Shown: positions 36,086-48,677 of the stretch, piece after piece
How the letters are laid out: each line of letters begins with the position of its first letter
Numbering within the stretch: position 1 is the stretch's first letter
Assembly (NCBI GenBank): GCA_026120185.1
Contig: JANUWF010001059.1
Coordinates: forward strand, 1,285,001 to 1,349,000
Length of the DNA stretch: 64,000 bases
Source of the DNA: Voacanga thouarsii
Lineage: Eukaryota; Streptophyta; Magnoliopsida; Gentianales; Apocynaceae
Direction: 5' to 3'
Notes under the pieces: model-generated
The model's database searches: none
The model's input: only the letters and a program-made list of their open reading frames with translations
What the model was told of the DNA's origin: nothing
Program-made: the position numbers and the translations under genes

Positions 36086-37580
36086 TAGAGCCAATCATTC
36101 ATGTATCTAATATTGAATGACTAAACATACCTATCATGTTTCTTTTGGGATTGTGCTTTTGTAAGTGGGCCAGCTATGTTCTCATCCGTGGGAACTTTCG
36201 CTATCTTTACATCTTGTCTATCTATGATTTTTCGGATTAGGTGATAGCATCGTAGCACGTGCTTGAACCGTTGCTGAGACCATGATTCCTTTACTTGAGT
36301 GATTCATTGTTGTCATAATAATGTTAAGGACTACACCCAGTTCCGTCACAAACTTCTTGATCTAAACGGCTTCCTTAGCTGCTTCAGAAATGGCTATGTA
36401 CTCAGCTTCTGTCGTAGAGTTTGTAATAGTTTCTTGTTTGGAATTCTTCCAACTTATTGCCTTTCCACACAATATAAACATGTAGCCAGATTGTGATTTG
36501 AAATCATCTTTGTCAGATTAAAAACTGGCATCAGTATACCCATTTACTTTCAAATCACCTTCACCATAAAGCAAGAACACATCCTTAACCTTCGCAAGTA
36601 CTTAAGGATGTTCTTTACAGCTGTCCAATGACTGTCATCAGGGTCAGATTAGTATCTGCTCGTCAAATTGAGGGCACATGATACATCGGGCCTTGTACAT
36701 ATTATAGTAAATATGATAGATCCAACTGCCGAAGCATATGCAATCTTACTCATGTGATCCCTTTTAACTTGTGTATTGGGAGACATCGACTTTAAAAGGT
36801 TTATCCCATGGGACATAGGTAAGAATCCTTTTTTGGATTGATCTATACTAAACCTTTTTAACACTTTGTCTATGTATATAGACTGTGAAAGACCTGGCAA
36901 CCTTTTTGACCTATCTCTATAGATCCTTATTCTAAGAATGCAGGTTGTTTCTCCAAGGTCTTTCATGGAGAATTTCTCGGACAACCAAACTTTAACTGAT
37001 TGTAGGATAGGTACAGCGTTTCCTATTAGCAATATGTTATCTACATAAAGCAATAAGAAAATGATTGCGCTCCCACTAACCTTCTTGTACACACAAGGCC
37101 CATCCATATTTTGAATGAAACCAAACGCTTTGATTGTTTTATCAAAATGGATGTTCCAACTCCTAGAATCCTGCTTAAGTCCATAAATAGATCTTTGTAG
37201 CTTGTACACTTTTATGCTATCATTGGATGTGAAACACTCAAGTTGTGTTATATACACTTTCTCAGTCAGATTTCTATTTAGAAAAGCTATTTTCATATCT
37301 ATGTGTCAGATCTCATAATCATGATGAGCGGCAATGATTAGGAGTATCCTGATGGATTTTAGCACGGTTACTAGAGAGAATGTTTCGTCATAGTCAATAC
37401 TATGTTATTGACGATAACCCTTAACTACTAGTCATGCTTTATAAGTAACTATGTTACCATCCATGTCAGTTTTCTTCTTGAAAACCCATTTGCACCCAAA
37501 AGGTTTGATTCCTTTGGGTGGATCAACCAAAGTCTATACTTGGTTGTCGTACATGAAATCCATCTCTGACTTCATGGCCT
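36086..37580 (-). pseudogene. Element B RT and RNase H pseudogene
   Basis: The main frame 37296-36649 carries RT: AFLNRNLTEKVYITQLE, KLQRSIYGLKQDSRSWN, then LLLYVDNILLIGN, KFSMDLGE-type connection and TRPDVSC. The catalytic box at 37047-37036 is YVDN, so the second aspartate expected to bind metal is Asn, which should abolish polymerase activity. The RT start (about 37580-37300) and RNase H (36648-36086) are split among frames; AEYIAISEA-like and WLKKFV-like pieces can be followed near 36430-36360. The copia order (integrase before RT) holds. The product would copy the element RNA in the particle. Confidence 0.82.
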
Positions 37581-37584
37581 CAAG

Positions 37585-38787
37585 CTATTTGTCAGATTCT
37601 GAATCATTTAGAACTTTCTTGTAGGTAGTAAGCTCATTTTCATCTATGAGCGATGCGTTATTGTGGTCACTTATGAGAAATTCATATCTCTCAAATGCCA
37701 CATTTATCCTACTCGGCCTACAAGGATCTTGTGTAGTAAAAGGTTCATCTATTCTCTCAATAGATGTGGGATCAGATAATTGAACCTTGTTTATTTGTTT
37801 TTCTTGAACTTCACTAAGTTCAATTTTACCCCCAATATCCCCTTTGAGCACGTGCTGCTTCTCTAAGAAGACAACATGCTTCGAAACAAATACTTTGTTT
37901 TTGGAGGGGAGATAAAAGTAATACTCGAAAGATTCTTTCGGATAACCCACAAATAAATACTTGTCAGACTTACTTCAAGTTTGTCTAATTGTGGCCTTTT
38001 GACAAAGGCAAGATAACCCCACACTCTCAAGTGAGACAACTTTTGATTTCTTGCCAAAGAACATCTCCAATGGGGTAATATCAACTATTTTTGATGAAAT
38101 TCTATTTAGAATATAAACAAAAGTCTCTAGTGCGTATCCACAAAATGATTTTGGCAAGTCTGTAGAAGCCATTATGCTCCGTACCATGTCTAGAAGGGTT
38201 CAATTCCTTCTCTCAGATACACCATTACATTAAGGTGTATATGGTGGAGTCTATTGAGATAATATCCCATTATCTCTAAGATAACCTTGAAACTCTTGGA
38301 TCAATCTGATCCGATCTAATCTTAGAGTCTTAATACTTTTGCCAAGTTATTTCTCTACTTTATTCTTAAAGTCTTTAAACTTTTCAAAAGCTTCAGATTT
38401 GTATTTCATAAAATACAAATACCTATATCGTGAATAACTATGGATAAAGGTTATGAAATAGTTATAGCCTCTTATTGCTTGTATGGGCATTAGGACATAT
38501 GCATCAGAATGTATGAGTTCTAATAACTTTTTGGCCCTTTCTCCTTTTTCAGAAAAAGGATTTTTAGCCATTTTACATAGTTAACAAGACTTACAAGTGC
38601 TATATGATTCATAATCAAAACACCCTAAGTCACCAAGCCTGTGTAACTTAGAAACACGATTCTCATTTTCATGGCCTAAATGGCAATACCATAAGTAAGA
38701 GGTGTTTGGGTTATCAATCTTTGGTTTCTTATTATTTATATTGAGAATTAGCTTATCCATGTCTAGAACATATAAACCACTAACCAA
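37585..38787 (-). pseudogene. Element B integrase pseudogene
   Basis: Read right to left. The zinc region at 38787-38581 has YLWYCHLGHENENRVSKL and STCKSC, giving the HHCC pattern. The catalytic core at 38571-38347 starts ELIHSDAYVL (first acidic residue present) and runs through FITFIHSYSRYRYLYFMK. Near 38330 LRLDRIR holds the second Asp and near 38210 NGVSERRN the Glu, but stops lie between. The C-terminal part at 38187-37585 has SFCGYALETFVYILNR and VWGYLAFVKRPQ, then GYPKESFEYYFY and VFLEKQ. Integrase would join the DNA copy to the chromosome. At least four frame breaks make it non-functional. Confidence 0.82.
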
Positions 38788-38789
38788 AG

Positions 38790-39983
38790 TTATAGAACCA
38801 TGTGGATATTATTCAATGAAAAAGAACAACATTTATTCTTAAAAATTAAATGAAATCCATATAAATCCAAACATGCAATTGAGACAATGTTTTTTAACAA
38901 AGGTGGTGCATAATAACAGTTTTGAAGTTCTAAAACTAATATAGTAGGCAGGTGTAGCTTGTAAGTCCCTACAGCAAGTGCAGCAATATTTGCTCTATTT
39001 GTAGTACGTAGGTTCACGTCGCACTTCTCAAGCCTTCTACTATCCTTTACCCCCTTCAATTTATTACATAAATAAGATCCACATCCGGTATCCAAAACCT
39101 ATATCTCATTTCTAAAGACAGATTTATCTCAATCATAAACATACCAGGAGTAGAAGTAGAAGTGCTCACAAGCTTCTCCTTCTGCTTCTTTTCTTCGGTC
39201 TCCAAGTAGGCCTTGTAATTGTGCCTCCAATGGCCCATCTTGCCACAATAATGGCATTGGCCCGTGGTGGCTATGTCCTTCTTCTTCACATCACTTTTGG
39301 GCTTAGTGGGAGCCTTCTTCTTCTTCTTAGGAAATTTCTTCTTAGAAGAAGAAGATTCTACCATCAAGACTGCATTGGATTTCTTCTTCATGGAGGACTT
39401 TGTAGTTTTGAGAAGATTGATTAACTTAGGAATAGTGAAATCAATCTTATTCATCTGATAGTTGATCACAAATTATGAAAAACTTTTGGGCGAGGATTGT
39501 AGAATTAAGTCAATACTTAATTCATTGTCCATTATAAACCCAAGAGATGCAAGCTTCTCTATCAAGCAAGCCCAGCATCTTCAGCCCATGAGTGGTCACA
39601 AAAGCACCTTCAGCCATCTTAGATCGAAATAGCTCTTTAGAGATCTCATATATCTCTGGTCTTGCTTATTGATCGAACAACTCTCTAAGATGGAGAATAA
39701 TTATTTGAGCATCCAAATGCTCATGTTATTTTTGTAACTCAGGAGACATTGATGCCAACATAATACAGGTTACTGTATCATTGTCTTCTTGGTGCTTTTT
39801 GTGAACAACATACTCATCAGCATGAGCATCTTGGGCTAGATATGGTGAAATAGAAGCATCTAGCACGTAGAGCAACTTTTTTAATTTGAGAACAATTCTC
39901 AAATTTTGATACCAGTCGAGATAGTTCGATTCATTGAGTTTGTTGGTTTCCAAGATGTTACGACGGTTTAGGTTAGTTGACAT
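38790..39983 (-). pseudogene. Element B gag and protease pseudogene
   Basis: Gag starts MSTNLNRRNI at 39983 and reads LNESNYLDWYQNLRIVLK, then ASMSPELQK before a break near 39726. The second half at 39469-39056 has a Lys-rich stretch (KKKFPKKKKKAPTK) and a nucleocapsid knuckle CHYCGKMGHWRHNY at 39256-39215. That is C-x2-C-x4-H-x4-Y, with Tyr where the last zinc-binding Cys should be. A shift near 39095 leads to the protease, starting LDTGCGSYLCN with the catalytic Asp present, then ILVLELQNCYYAPPLLKNIVS as expected for copia. Protein length and order are normal for the family, but the frame is broken at least three times. Confidence 0.82.
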
Positions 39984-42135
39984 GATGCAGATGACCTAGA
40001 TATAAAGATAGAAAAGATTAGCTAAGTATATATGCACATGTAATGCTAATAATTAGGTCTTTAATTAAGTGCATTATTATTCCACTATTTTACTCAAACC
40101 AATAGCCTCCACTATTGATTCAAGAAAGCCCATTGGAAGCTTTTCTAGTGGACTGGTATCCAAATTCCTTAAGAATAACCTTAGATATGCCCAACAAGCC
40201 ACCATTGAGTTCAATGGTAGGTATCCAATACCAATTACATCGTATGTAATTACCAGATCATTGAGTGATTAACATCTTTTAATTTTAAAGCCTTTTGGGC
40301 TACCCAAATATTTCCTCTAAATTTTTTTATTCTTGAGTTAGCCCAACCGGGATAAAGAATTTAGTTAAAGCCAATCTATTAATCAGGAATTTAATTCCAT
40401 AGCATGAACATGCCCGATGTCGAATAGGTTTGGGTTAGCCCGACACCCTAGTCTCGAAAAAGGGCTCTTGTTCTTATTATATTAACGGAAGAAATTAGGT
40501 TTAATATTCATTGAGGGATTTATTCCTTTTAGTGATTTCATCAAGGGACATGCATAAATATGTCAATAAATCACATAAATTGATAATCATGGCAATGAAG
40601 CGGTTACGTGGTATGGTTATGGACTTTCCCTAAATTAATTTTCTCAATCTAAAAAGGAAATTAACATGGTTAACCCTATGTGTTCATGCATATTTTAAGT
40701 AGAAGGTCTTGCCATCTCACCTCGTTTTGGTTGCCATCTCCAAAATTTAAAATATTTCTATTCTTATCTAACTTATGTAATTTAATTATATAAATTTCCT
40801 AAATAGAGAAACCTCGAGTTACATTCGTGGGAAGTTAGATGAGAAGAGAATTACATAAGAATTTTAGAGAAAGTAGGACTCGCGGGTCCTATTTAATAAA
40901 AACCAAAATGTAAAATTGCATGAACAGATATAATTTGGTTTAGTCCATATCATCCACCATGCCATTTATTATGCTTAAACAAAATTAAACATATAATTTT
41001 ATTATTTCAAAATCTCTATTTTGGAAAATTAAAACAAATTTAGATTTACTTTCTAAAATCAAATTCTAGAAATTAAATTAAGATAAAATTTAAAATCAAT
41101 ATTTTAGATTTAATTTTTAAAATCAAATTCTAGAAATCTAATTAGGATAAAATCTAAAATTAATATTTAAAAAAATTTATTAATTGCTAAAATCATATTT
41201 TAGGAATTAAATAATAATATATAATCTAAAATCAATATTTTAGAAAATATATTAATTTCTAAAATATAATTTTATCCCAAATCATGGGTCTCAATTAAAA
41301 ACTAATCATAATAAGATTTAATTCTCAAAATGAGCATTAATAAAAAAAACTTATTATTTTTTTTACATATCTAAAATCACTATTTTAGATAATATATATT
41401 AATTTCCAAAACACATTTTAGAAATTAATATTAGTTAGTACCAAAACATAATTTCTGGGAGTCTTTGGGTGTCGAGTAGAAAAAGAAAAAAAACTTTCAT
41501 GGGCCACTAGAAAAATAAACAACTGAAATGGAAAGGAAAAGAATTTTTTTTTTATATATATAGCAAACCACAAAAAGACAAAGTTCTATCCTGGGGAGAA
41601 TGTTATACATCCTTGCCATGATCACTTGTGGAAGCTTGGCTTTAGGAAACAAATCCTAAGCGAGCCGCGGCTTGGGGCAAAAAAAACTTTTTTCCCCCTC
41701 ATTTTCTTCCCAGAAACGGTTTCTGGGGAAACAAAAAAATTCTTGAACGAATTTGTGATAATTTCAGAGAACTATTCTCTGATTGAATTGAAAATTTTTT
41801 TCCCTATTTCCCGTTTTATAAAATCATTCATTCAAGCAACACAGAACAAATCAAATTTGTTCAAGAAACACAATAGTTTTTGAAACCTTCTGTAACCTTT
41901 ACAGAAACATCAAACATTGCATCCAGAACCCACAAATACAAATTTGTAGAAAACAAGATGCATTCATAACATCTTAGAATACAACAGAGACCCAAAATTC
42001 TTGAAACAATTTTGAGAAGCAAGCCAAAACAACTTTTAGACATCATACTCGTGTGAAACAATTTTCAGAGAAGAAAACAGAGACTCCAATGAAACATTTT
42101 CGTGGCAAAATAATGATCCGTAAATCACACACAAC
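39984..42135 (-). other. Element B untranslated leader
   Basis: About 2.1 kb of AT-rich DNA between the gag start and the PBS, with no supported coding. A degenerate series of ttctaaaat / attttagaaatt words repeats at 40990-41440. Its position makes it the leader RNA region of element B. Confidence 0.6.
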
Positions 42136-42149
42136 TGGCTCTAATACCA
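42136..42149 (-). other. Element B primer binding site
   Basis: TGGTATTAGAGCCA on the minus strand, one base from the LTR. It differs from the usual TGGTATCAGAGCCA at one site (C to T). Confidence 0.85.
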
Positions 42150-42150
42150 C

Positions 42151-42454
42151 TATTAAAATCCATACATGCATCAAATATGCATTACGCAGCATAAATAAAA
42201 GGATTTTATGAAAAAAAGACCACATGTATGTGTAAGATGGATTAAAAGATTAAAATTATACCTTTGTGTGATGTCTCTATTGTTCAAAAAGATTTCTTCC
42301 TACTGAATGATGAGGCACAATCCAGCAAGCCTCTCAATAAAACAGTAACCAGGTGTTTAACCACTTGTCTCGCCTCTTCAATCTCAACGTGAGATTGACT
42401 CTAACAGTAATCCACACGAGGATGCTTACTTAATGAAACCCAAACACAGTCTCT
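42151..42454 (-). repeat. Element B right LTR (5' LTR), cut by element D
   Basis: It starts TATTAAAATCCATACATGC and matches 28920-29220 to ctct at 42451-42454, where the left copy goes on with atgctagcag. Element D's LTR takes over there. Confidence 0.88.
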
Positions 42455-42629
42455 GATAGGGGTTAAAATCACCATTATTTTCCTAGTTATTTGAGGTTAT
42501 TTTGAGATACATTTGTTGTAATAACTAGGCATATTCCTTCCTATTCAATATTTTACTTGTAAAAGGTATTTTTGACAAATATGTGCAAATTTGAGTAGAT
42601 TTCGATCAGAAAGTGCACAATTCCAGAAT

Positions 42630-42775
42630 ATACCTAGCACCAAGCCTAGCCAAGGTACCCGGCGCCGGGTCCATTCTGGCCCAACAGAAGAATTGAAGTG
42701 TCATTCAGCACACAAGCAGAATAGACTTGGCACCAGGTTTGGCAAGTGTACTTGGTGCCGGGTCCATACTGTCTG
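42630..42775. repeat. GGCGCC-containing degenerate ~50-bp repeats
   Basis: Units near 42630-42677 and 42724-42775 share agcaccaagc/ggcaccaggt, then ggtacccggcgccgggtcca or gtacttggtgccgggtcca. A third unit lies at 47345-47393, and a related GC-rich stretch at 50125-50220. Confidence 0.65.
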
Positions 42776-42829
42776 TCAAGGAGAAAAGACTAAAAACAGA
42801 GCAAAAGTAGAGGAAGAATAGAGCGAACT

Positions 42830-44767
42830 TGTGAAACCCCAGCCAAAACCAACCTTAGAGTAAGGGGGTTGGGATGCATATCATATTTTATTGCACGTTT
42901 AAATATATTTTTATATGATTTTATGTGCATTGAATTTGTGTTTTATAGTCTAGAGGGCTTGATTATGATTATTGAGTGAGAAGGGCAAAATGGTAATTTT
43001 TGCCCGAGGTGAAAATAAGGAGATAGCTTGTGGATTGAATAGGAAATAATTTTTCTAGTAGAAATAGCAACAAGAGTTGTTGTGGTATAGTGGTTAGAGC
43101 TTTGGAATTAATTCTTGAGGTCTTGGGTTCAAAGTCCATCATAGAAGCTTTAGCTTGAGTAAATTTTATTTTGCTTGGGAAAGTATGGTTTCGGCCTTAA
43201 GGGCCTAGATTAATGTGGTGATGATGTTCTAGGAGAGACATGATAAAAGTAACCTCATTCCACTCCTTTTACTCTTCTCGAAATTCTTATAGGGAGAATC
43301 ATTTTTCCTTGATCTTTAGTTTTTCTTAGTTTCAACTCATTGGTTTGATCAAGATGTTCTAGCCTTTTTCTTTCCAGAAAATTCAGTAAAGTACTGAGTT
43401 CTTTTAGGATCAAAATGTCTTGGTAAAAGACTCCTTATGGTCTGAAAAATATGGAAGAGTTGTGAGGAATTTCAAGAGGAAAAATCCCCCTAGTAAGCTT
43501 GCTGAAATTTTCCTCTAGCTTAGTTAATCTTTCTTCATAGAATGAGCTGGAATTTTCCAGCTTGTTGTACCTTCAAAGGGTCGAAATTTTTAGCCAACAT
43601 TCCCTCCCAAATGCTACCAGAAAAATGGTCTTTAGGATCAGTTTGAAACCTGAAAGTTTTTGTCCAATTTTGGACTGCACAAGTTGGAGCAAAACAGGAA
43701 AAATTCCTGTACGAAAATCAGCTTTGAGAGCTCCAAACCAAGCTGTTTTCTCCCAAATTTTGTGTAGCACCTTAGCCATGTTTTTACTCCATAAAGAAGT
43801 CTGGAAACCAGCCTTGAATACCTCTGAAATCCCCTTCAAAACTCGCTGCAAAATGGCTTTGAACAGCAGACGAAAATCTGCCAGAAAAATCACCGTGCAG
43901 CGAAATTTCTGTGCAGATTTTTGTCTAGCTTGTTTCCTATCTCTCTTCCAGCCAAAACACCAACCGTAAGCTGTCAAAACCTTCCTTAAACCTCCATCAA
44001 CAGATCTACATTGATCCCCTTGAACTTCTGCATGAAATTCTATTAATGGCTGTCCAAAAATCTCTCAAACAAATCCTTGCAATTTAGCTTGATTGGTTTC
44101 CAAAATTTCAGCCATCTTATTTAGTAACCTTCCATAATATTTTGCTCAATGGACCATACTTCTTCTTCATCATTGTACACCCTACTTTCGGCCACCATAA
44201 GCCTCCATAAGCCAGCTTTAATCCCACCGAAATTCTGCTCAAACAATCAGCCATGGCAGATTTCCAAAAGCTGTCCAACAATCAAGATATTCTTAGAATA
44301 TTTAGTGTCCAAATTCACTTCCTAAAAATATTCTTCAAAGATTGTAACAACTAACCTTTCCTTTTCCCTTCCAAATAAGAGAATCAACCTCCTAAACCCT
44401 ACAGAAATTCATCCACCCATATCTCTCACAAAAATTCAGCAGCTGCGCATTACCATCTCTCGATTTTCTTCAACCTTCAAGAACACACACTATACCAAGA
44501 ACACCTACTACTTCATTTCACCTAATACCTCTCCAAATCACTTCAAACTACCTCTAAAAATTCCAGATTTCATCTATTCATTGCTGTGAGTCCATCCGTA
44601 CCATTTTTAACATCAAACACCAAAATCCAACTAGCACTTTTGGATAAAAAACTAGAAATTTCTGTTAAGGTCAAGAACACCTTCAAGGTAAATTTATTCT
44701 AACAACTTCATCTTCTCCAATCTTGGTCTCTAATGAGAACCTATGCGAATAAACATACTAATGATTT

Positions 44768-44802
<35 letters not shown>

Positions 44803-45531
44803 GGCCGAAAATTCCCCTTTCTTGGCCGAATGACTTTTTCTCCCATGAACATGCTTTCGCCATCTCCCATGGACAAAGTTAGACATCTAGGAGTTGAGAT
44901 CTACTCTAAACTCCTTCAAAGCATTCATCAACCAAGTAAGTCCCTTTAACCTTTCTTTTAAACTCTAGATTCATGTCTCTAGGATGATGATGATAGTAGG
45001 TGGATGGCGATAGGATTTAAGTATATATATATATTGTTGAGATTGAAGCATGAATGTATGTATGAATATGAAGGAGATGGGATTTATGCATGGATGGATT
45101 ATCTTGGTCGATTGTATGATGATTTGAGATTTAATGCATGTCTCCATGTCATAGGTAGTATTTGTGATGAAGTATGCTAGAGATTATGTCACCTTTGGTG
45201 AATAGGATTTATATTCATGTTGGATTATTGAAGCCATGATCTTATTTATGCTAGTAGGGGTTAGATCATGTTTTGAAAAATTGAGATCTATGCTTGTATG
45301 CATGATTTGGATGATTTGATGAATTGAAGGGTTGTATATGTTCATGATTGTGGTTGGCTATAGGAATATGATCATGATCTAGTTGTCCCTAAGCTAAATT
45401 TTATTTCATTAATAAAATATTTAATAATATGATTTTTCTAGTAAAATTTTGAAAACTATGGGAAAATGTGGATTTGGTCTTTTATATAAAATAGTGATAT
45501 TCTAGTCAAATAAATAATAGTTTTTGCTGGA

Positions 45532-45562
<31 letters not shown>

Positions 45563-47343
45563 AAAATGATAAAATCAATTAAAACCTTTTATGGAAATAA
45601 ATATAATTAATAAAATATTTATTACTAAAAATTTAATTATTATCTTTTAATCAAAACCCATTAAGGATTTGCTTATTATTTTTCAAGCAAGACTCATTAA
45701 ATTTATTTTCAACAAATTTTAGCTATCAATTATTCTCTAGCAACTAAATTATTAATAAATCATTATTTTACCTAATACTACCTTGGACCCTTTTTCAAAT
45801 AAACCATAATTTATTTTTAGCAAGATTTAAACCTTCAACTTTTTGTACCTATTTCCCAAACTCTAGTTATTTTAATATCAAACTAGAATTATTTTATAAA
45901 CCTTTTTATTTATTCTTGAGCCTTAAAGCTTAGGACACTAGGGATATGATTGTAGTAAGTTGAGTTGGTTTTATTTGAGAAAGTGAGTCTTTGGCTTGAG
46001 TTTGATTGTGGTTTGTATTTACCCTATGCGGGTCAGGTCAGCTATTGGAGACCTTTGTTGTGAGCAAGGATCAGGTAAGCTCCTGCATAAAACCTGTTTG
46101 ATGAAAAATGATTTTTTTTCTGGCAAGCCAAATGTGGAGTGCATGGTCACTCATTTCTGTAAAGGCCATTGAGGATTATTTCCATTCTTATTTCAGACAA
46201 ATAAATTTTTGCAAATAAAGGGGCGGTTTTACTCAAAACCTAAAACTCTTTCAAAAACCAGTTTTTCCCCAAACTTTGGAAAACCTTAATTGCCATTTTC
46301 AAGTGGAACTGTGTTTTGTTCATTTTCTCTCCAAGTGGGATATGTTACGTTGAGTACTCAATAAGGGTAGGCTAGTAGTACTAGTTTTGAAGAGCAAGAG
46401 TAAGTCTTCTGGCAGGAGGCCACCTCCAGAAGATAAGCTCAACTTAGAGAAACGTCAGTACTACTTAGTCAGGCTGGTCCGAGCTAGCAGTTTGTTTTAT
46501 TTCAATCAAGTGACTATGTTTTACCGGAATGGATACCCGGTTGTTGTTTGGGTATAGAGAAGGAGGAGTATCTTGCCCGGTAGGCCGATCACCTACCTTT
46601 TGTCAGTCTGCACAAAGTGTTAGGCATTCTGACCGGTTATGGGGCCCAACGTGTGGTAACCCATAATCCTTTCTTTCGAGTGGTTGATCTTATAAATTAT
46701 GTACGGCTAGATAAGCCCAAAACGCCACTCTTATTTTTGAACATCATTCATTGTTTGCCAGTATTTCTTTTGTCAGTCTGCACAAAGTGTTAGGCATTCT
46801 GACCGGTTATAGGGCCCAATGTGTGGTAACCCATGACCACCTTTATGAGTGGTTGATTTTATTGGGCACTTGTATGGTTTCAAAAAAGAGGAAAACACCA
46901 CTCTTGCTTTTGACTAATATTTATTTCTTGCCAATATTTCTCTTATAAAGATTTCACACTTTGCATCCACGAACTGTTTTCACTGAACACCCAAAGCACA
47001 CACGGACTTACTGAGATTTCTGTCTCATCACCTTTTTACCATGATTTCAGGCCGATCCTGCTGTGGGGATGAGTAGCTAGTGTTATCTGCCTTGGAAGAG
47101 AATGTGTCTTTTGATTTTATGTATTGTTTTGGGGAGACGAGAGTGGATAATTTTATTTATGGATTTGTTTCCTTTTGGGAATTCGTGGATTTATTCTTGG
47201 GTTGTAATAAATCTTAAGTTGAAGTATTATTTTTATTATTTTTATTCCGCTATTTTATTTGTGTGACCTCATTATAAAGACCCTTGTCCTTTGGACGGGG
47301 CGACATCCCCGGCCCCGGCGGGCCTAGGTAGCGGGGTGTTACA
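42830..47343 (+). repeat. Gypsy-type solo LTR (family G1), TSD gaact
   Basis: This 4514-bp block starts TGTGAAACCCCAG and ends GCGGGGTGTTACA, with TSD gaact at 42825-42829 and 47344-47348. It aligns along its length with 18130-22476. A local tandem duplication at 46608-46672 and 46768-46832 (gtcagtctgcacaaagtgtt, then gcattctgaccggttat) explains part of the extra length. It has no coding, PBS or polypurine tract. Long LTRs with these ends suggest a chromodomain gypsy family. Confidence 0.92.
43083..43137 (+). other. Pol III A/B-box-like (tRNA-like) segment inside the G1 LTR
   Basis: TGGTATAGTGG at 43083-43093 fits the A-box pattern TRGYNNARNGG. GGTTCAAAGTCC at 43126-43137 is a B-box with one extra base. 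The 33-base gap is in the normal tRNA range. The related LTR at 18380-18440 has lost the A-box part (gtggttagagatttgg) and reads gggtttaaatttca at the B-box. It may be a tRNA-derived SINE head fixed in this LTR family. Confidence 0.4.
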
Positions 47344-48430
47344 GAACTTGGTGCCAGGTGGCTTGAAGGTACCCGAAGCCAGGTACGCTCTAGAGGCAAA
47401 TATTCTGTGCACGAAATTATAGATTGTCCAATGATTTTGGTATTTTCCTACTCCTACTTGGCCAAGACTTCCTCAACCATGAATTTAGCATCCAATAGGC
47501 CTATAAAATCACAAGAAAACACAAGGGTTAAGGATATACAATAGAGAGTGGTGGATTCATAGACAAAAATTCTCAATCCCTCATTGAAGGAAAGATTCAC
47601 ACAAATCAAGAAGGATTGTTTAAGAGAGTCTTCAAGGAAGAAGAAAGAGGCTTGTCTATGAGTTCTTTCTTTTCTCTTTGTTTTCTTTTTCTTAAAACAA
47701 TTATGTATTCAATGTTTTCGTTGTAATTTGAAAATATTTTAGAATTCATGACTTAACTATCAATTTAACTACTTGATCAATTTTCTATCATTCTTAGTGT
47801 TTGATTACTTGTGATTATGGAGGAATTGATGAAGTTATATTTGCTTCTAATTGACTTGGGAAATGACGTTAGGAGTTGATTTAATTTAATTGATTTTATA
47901 TTTGTTATTACTTAATAGACTTGGGAAATGAAGTTAAGGCTAAAGAACTTAAGTAATCAAAGGTTAGTTAATTTCGCCTAGAGTATAGGATTGTTGTCTA
48001 ATTTCATGTCTATAAGGAATTATGTTTAATGCATCTTTCGGTTATGTTGGTTTGATTGAGAAATCTACTAATTTAATCAAGAGGTAATGATTCCATGGAT
48101 TGGGAAAGAAGTAGAATCTATATAAGTGAATTTATAACTTGGGAAACGATTGGACTTTACTTTATTCCTTCATGATGTCAAGATGATAATTAATTGGGAT
48201 AGTTGTTGAGTGGTTCATTGTTATGTTTTCTAGGATAGTTGTCTAATTACATACTTTTCCATCCTTGAGTTGTATATATTTCTCTATTTTTCTTGTTTTC
48301 ATCTTGCTACTTTATTTTGTCAGTTAAATAATGTATGAAAATTGATTAGTGTGTGCTTGTTCCTTTGAGGATCAATACTCGTTAATTCCCTATACTATAC
48401 TTGCGATGAGTACACTTGCTCAGGTGCAAT

Positions 48431-48677
48431 ATTGTGTTTTCTTGTATATTTGTACTTTAATGTCTCTATACATTGTAATTCCATGTAATTTAATGTGTAA
48501 ACATATCCAAACTATCTACCATGTAAATTCTGTAATCTCAGAATTTTTTGTCTTGTGTAGACCTTGCTCTTAGTTTATAACCCAATGATCCAAAGCCGAG
48601 ATAGTCGACCTTGATTCAGAAATTGAGAGAACTCTCACCAAGGTCCGGAAGGTTATAAAGAAAGGGTAAGGAAAGAG
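48431..48677 (+). other. Element D leader between LTR and gag
   Basis: AT-rich, with tttttgtcttgtgtagacc near 48548. No clear PBS could be recognised, so the LTR end remains unsettled. Confidence 0.4.

Larger units (their letters stand above)
42454..48430 (+). repeat. Element D left LTR, interrupted by a solo LTR
   Basis: The parts 42454-42829 and 47349-48430 give about 1.46 kb without the insertion and its extra TSD copy. A TATA-like box (TATAAAA) is at 47502-47508. The later half resembles 5738-6830: gaagaaagaggcttgt, ctatactatacttgcgatgagtacacttgctca. The right edge is uncertain (about 48420-48560) because no second copy is in the window. Confidence 0.65.

Noticed and set aside
43562..43977. 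Overlapping 135- and 134-residue frames on both strands
   Set aside because: They fall inside the G1 solo LTR, and the matching region of 18869-19096 keeps only short, shifted frames.
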